In this document: one piece after another, positions 6,490 through 8,532 of the stretch
Layout: the number at the start of each line of letters is the position of its first letter
Numbering within the stretch: the stretch's first letter is position 1
NCBI GenBank assembly: GCA_964540975.1
Contig: CAZIOQ010000059.1
Coordinates: 1-8,532, forward strand
DNA from: CAZIOQ01 sp964540975
GTDB taxonomy: Bacteria; Patescibacteriota; Microgenomatia; UBA12405; UBA6130
DNA length: 8,532 nucleotides
Direction: 5' to 3'
Notes under the pieces: model-generated
What the model saw: only the letters and a program-made list of their open reading frames with translations
What the model was told of the DNA's origin: nothing
Database searches by the model: none
Position numbers and translations under genes: made by a program

Positions 6490-8145
6490 CTAATTCATCT
6501 TTTTATATAATCTAATAGTTGGATGATCAAAAACAGTCCAAGTTTCTTCCGCAGAGAGATCAGATCCAAGAAGGATCTCCTCCCATCTGTTAAATACTTT
6601 AAATTCTTTTAGCAAAACAAATCCTAAATTACCAGAAAATAACTGCTGATAAAATTCATAGGTTTTTGGGAATCTTTTTCTTGAATGGTTAGCAAAGACT
6701 CGACGCGAAGGCAACAAAAAATAATCTGCTTCTTGAATTAAAGTGGCCAATTCCTCTTGTTTTTTCTGGTCTTCTTCTAACTGATAAAAATCGAAATTAA
6801 TTACTTGAAAATTTTTAGTATTTAAAATAGGCAAATCAATTACATTGCCTGTCTCTGCCAAAATCAAATCTTTATCGGTCAAATTCTCATTCATCCATTT
6901 TGTTGCCCTTATCCGAATATCAGGTTCTAAATAAATCTTTAGAAAAATTATTCCTGGAAGAATTGTGAAGAGCAACAAAAAAAAGATAATTCCTGGCCGT
7001 TTCAATCTCCCTTCAATAAAATCAAAAAAATAAACTACTAATAAAACTGAAAATGGTAAAAGCGGTGTTATAAATCGCGTCCATTTAACAAAAAGAAAAA
7101 CATTACCTAAAAGCCAAGAAAATGGCAGCAATAACGACATTCTCCCTGCCTGTGAGATAAAGCTACCTAAGAACAATGCAGAACGCCCTACCGCTCCCCT
7201 CAGTTGGCGGATCAGGAGACCTGGCCGGCGGTGCCAGCTGGCGGGCAGGGTGACTAGGAAAATTACTAGACCAAAAATAAATAATAAAAACATCGGCAGT
7301 CCCATTGCCCAAGGAAAAATTTTGCTTAGTTGAAAAATAATTGGCATGGTATCAAAAAATTGCCGGGTGTAAAAAACTAAGATTTTTCCAGTAGCTACTT
7401 GGGTCTCGTATTTTATAACTGATAGGCTTTCTTGCCATTTGAGAAAATAAAAAGGAGAAAATAAGAAAAAGAATAAAATAGTGAAGAAGACAAAAATAAT
7501 TATTTTCACCAAAAATTCTGACCGATTCTTGTTAATGAAAAGAATGATTATAAATCCAATAAAAATAGGCAAAATAAAAATCCCTGCACTGATTTTTGTT
7601 GCTAATCCCATTCCTGCTAATAATCCCATTAGAAAGATATTTAGTAAAGAAATCTCTTCCTTTTTAACAGTCTTATAAAAAACATAAGTTAATGATAGTA
7701 AGACAAAAGTCAATATTGATTCAGTAGTCCCAAAATGTGCTTGTTGAATTAAACCGGGAGTAAAAGCTAATAAAAAAGCGTAAAGTAAGGCTAATTTCTC
7801 TTTTTTGAAAAGCGATTTGGCTAAGAGATAACCAATAACGATCGTCAATGTAGAAAAAATCGCTGACCACAATCTTAAACCATAAACTGCCTGATTAAAA
7901 TTTACTTCTTTTCTTCCCAAAATAAGATTGGGAAAATAGACTAAAAAAAGAGACAATTGTCCATAAGCATAAAACTGAGGATCCAGTTTAGGAAATTCCA
8001 TTAAAACTATAGATCTGGCCATATTATTTTCATCGGGATGAAAAAATAAACCATCCCCCCAGGTTAAACCAAGTATTCTGATTAATAGACTAAGAGAAAA
8101 TAAGACAATTAACAGTCGTCTTAAGAAGAAATTGTGATCATCCAT
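6490..8145 (-). CDS. GT39/ArnT-like glycosyltransferase (first tandem paralogue) with G+C-rich insert
   Basis: This 551-residue GT-C membrane enzyme starts at an ATG (8145-8143) that overlaps the UbiA gene's TGA by 8 bp (ATGGATGA), a typical coupling junction. Motifs in order: FFHPDENN (34-41, catalytic Asp/Glu loop), FYAYGQLSLFL (58-68), QQAHFGTTESILTF (134-147) and GLATKISAGIFILP (180-193). Helices then continue to about residue 400, and a soluble C-terminal domain ends in ETWTVFDHPTIRLYKK. The order and tail match the downstream paralogue, so the two probably arose by duplication or serve sequential sugar additions. Residues about 301-321 (PASWHRRPGLLIRQLRGAVG region) are unusually Arg/Gly-rich, come from DNA of about 75% G+C, and make this loop about 18 residues longer than in the paralogue. 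This looks like an in-frame insertion in a loop. The reading frame stays open, so the gene is probably still functional. Confidence 0.9.
   Translation of the reverse strand: MDDHNFFLRRLLIVLFSLSLLIRILGLTWGDGLFFHPDENNMARSIVLMEFPKLDPQFYAYGQLSLFLVYFPNLILGRKEVNFNQAVYGLRLWSAIFSTLTIVIGYLLAKSLFKKEKLALLYAFLLAFTPGLIQQAHFGTTESILTFVLLSLTYVFYKTVKKEEISLLNIFLMGLLAGMGLATKISAGIFILPIFIGFIIILFINKNRSEFLVKIIIFVFFTILFFFLFSPFYFLKWQESLSVIKYETQVATGKILVFYTRQFFDTMPIIFQLSKIFPWAMGLPMFLLFIFGLVIFLVTLPASWHRRPGLLIRQLRGAVGRSALFLGSFISQAGRMSLLLPFSWLLGNVFLFVKWTRFITPLLPFSVLLVVYFFDFIEGRLKRPGIIFFLLLFTILPGIIFLKIYLEPDIRIRATKWMNENLTDKDLILAETGNVIDLPILNTKNFQVINFDFYQLEEDQKKQEELATLIQEADYFLLPSRRVFANHSRKRFPKTYEFYQQLFSGNLGFVLLKEFKVFNRWEEILLGSDLSAEETWTVFDHPTIRLYKKMN
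7184..7250. repeat. G+C-rich palindrome-containing patch, possible in-frame repeat insertion
   Basis: 50 of these 67 bases are G or C, against about one-third in the surrounding gene. The patch contains the perfect palindrome GCCAGCTGGC (7233-7242), the palindrome GCCGGC (7224-7229), a CTGGC/GCCAG stem with a 7-base loop (7221-7237) and CAGG/CCTG arms around AGA (7213-7223). It coincides with the extra loop residues of the GT39 gene. It resembles REP-like or Rickettsia-palindromic-element-like inserts in character. I found no second copy in the window, so calling it a repeat is inference. Confidence 0.45.
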
Positions 8146-8532
8146 AAATAATGATAATAATCACCAACCCCCAAATAAGAACTGTCAGCAACAAAGAAGG
8201 GTGAGAGGTTAAGGCTTTTTCCGGTCTTTCGCCTTCAGCATGATGGTAGAAGACAATTTGAGCATATTTCATAATGCCAAAAATTACTGGAAAAATACTA
8301 ACCATTAACCATTTTCTATCGATTAAAAGATAATATTGGAAACCAAAAATCTCTTGCAAGTAGTGTTGAGCAAATGTCTGAGGTCCGGCAAAATAAGTAA
8401 AAAGAGAATAGGCGACTAAAGTAGCAACCGCAAAAACAGAAAGATAGAAATCAATTAATCTAATTCTATAATACTTAAGCGCCGGTCTGGTCATCTCTCC
8501 TTCTAAAACTGCTTCACCTCTTCTCTTACCAC
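8138..8532 (-). CDS. UbiA-family decaprenyl-phosphate phosphoribosyltransferase-like enzyme, C-terminal part
   Basis: This is the last 130 residues of a UbiA prenyltransferase-superfamily membrane protein; its N-terminus, with the Asp-rich prenyl/PRPP site, lies beyond the right edge. The visible part begins GKRRGE (the conserved GKR-x-E element after the second Asp-rich loop), then a charged stretch, LIDFYLSVFAVATLVAYSLFTYF (helix), KWLMVSIFPVIFGIMKYAQIVFYHHAEGERPEKALTS (the R/KY...G..PE.(V/A)L pattern of this subgroup) and a final helix to the TGA at 8138-8140. An ATG at 8494 with AAGGAGAG just before it looks like a start, but the frame stays open upstream through the conserved GKRRGE, so it is internal. 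Characterised relatives (Rv3806c/UbiA of mycobacteria) join PRPP to decaprenyl phosphate in the route to the arabinose donor DPA. Here it may supply a lipid-linked pentose to the GT39 enzymes downstream; that is inference. Confidence 0.8.
   Translation of the reverse strand, partial: GKRRGEAVLEGEMTRPALKYYRIRLIDFYLSVFAVATLVAYSLFTYFAGPQTFAQHYLQEIFGFQYYLLIDRKWLMVSIFPVIFGIMKYAQIVFYHHAEGERPEKALTSHPSLLLTVLIWGLVIIIIIYG

Noticed and set aside
6562..6578. Inverted repeat AGATCC-AAGAA-GGATCT
   Set aside because: A 6-bp stem inside coding sequence, easily a chance event, with no T-run to make a terminator.
8138..8494. A stand-alone 118-residue gene starting at the ATG at 8494, with AAGGAGAG before it
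   Set aside because: The frame stays open to the window edge and the upstream residues contain the conserved GKRRGE of UbiA-type phosphoribosyltransferases. The purine run is also only a couple of bases from the ATG, too close for a Shine-Dalgarno.

Overview
The window reads as AT-rich bacterial DNA (about one-third G+C by eye). Genes are packed with overlaps or 0-1 base gaps, most starts lack a good Shine-Dalgarno, and nearly every product is a membrane protein. TAA, TAG and TGA all serve as terminal stops and tryptophan is TGG, so the ordinary bacterial code fits. Together with a DUF362 protein and many GT-C glycosyltransferases, this suggests a Patescibacteria/CPR genome, perhaps of the Microgenomates type. 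That placement is an inference from gene content and style; no rRNA or marker gene is present.

Layout, read right to left because almost everything is on the minus strand: (1) 8532-8138, the C-terminal part of a UbiA-type decaprenyl-phosphate phosphoribosyltransferase-like enzyme; (2) 8145-6490 and (3) 6489-4723, two tandem paralogous GT39/ArnT-like glycosyltransferases in the same frame, separated only by one TAG; (4) on the plus strand, 3781-4748, a decayed GT39 gene that fills the only gap in the minus-strand array; (5) 3800-2718, a DUF362 protein; (6) 2740-1730, a flippase-like membrane protein of the LPG_synthase_TM/UPF0104 family; (7) 1755-601, another GT39-like membrane glycosyltransferase; (8) 599-1, the N-terminal third or so of a fourth GT39-like protein running off the left edge. 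No tRNA, rRNA, CRISPR array, IS element or convincing rho-independent terminator was seen.

How it may fit together (inference): UbiA-type phosphoribosyltransferases make a polyprenyl-phosphate-linked pentose. GT-C enzymes of the GT39 type use polyprenyl-phosphate sugars as donors outside the cytoplasmic membrane. LPG_synthase_TM proteins are integral membrane proteins often found near glycolipid genes. The array therefore looks like a cell-envelope glycan or glycolipid module. The DUF362 protein, with no iron-sulfur cysteine motif, is its unexplained member.

The most unusual details are the multiply broken antisense GT39 pseudogene, a 67-bp G+C-rich patch inside the first GT39 gene that looks like an in-frame insertion, a perfect 15-bp inverted repeat inside the DUF362 gene, and the single TAG between the two tandem GT39 genes. 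I found no clearly novel defence or mobile system.
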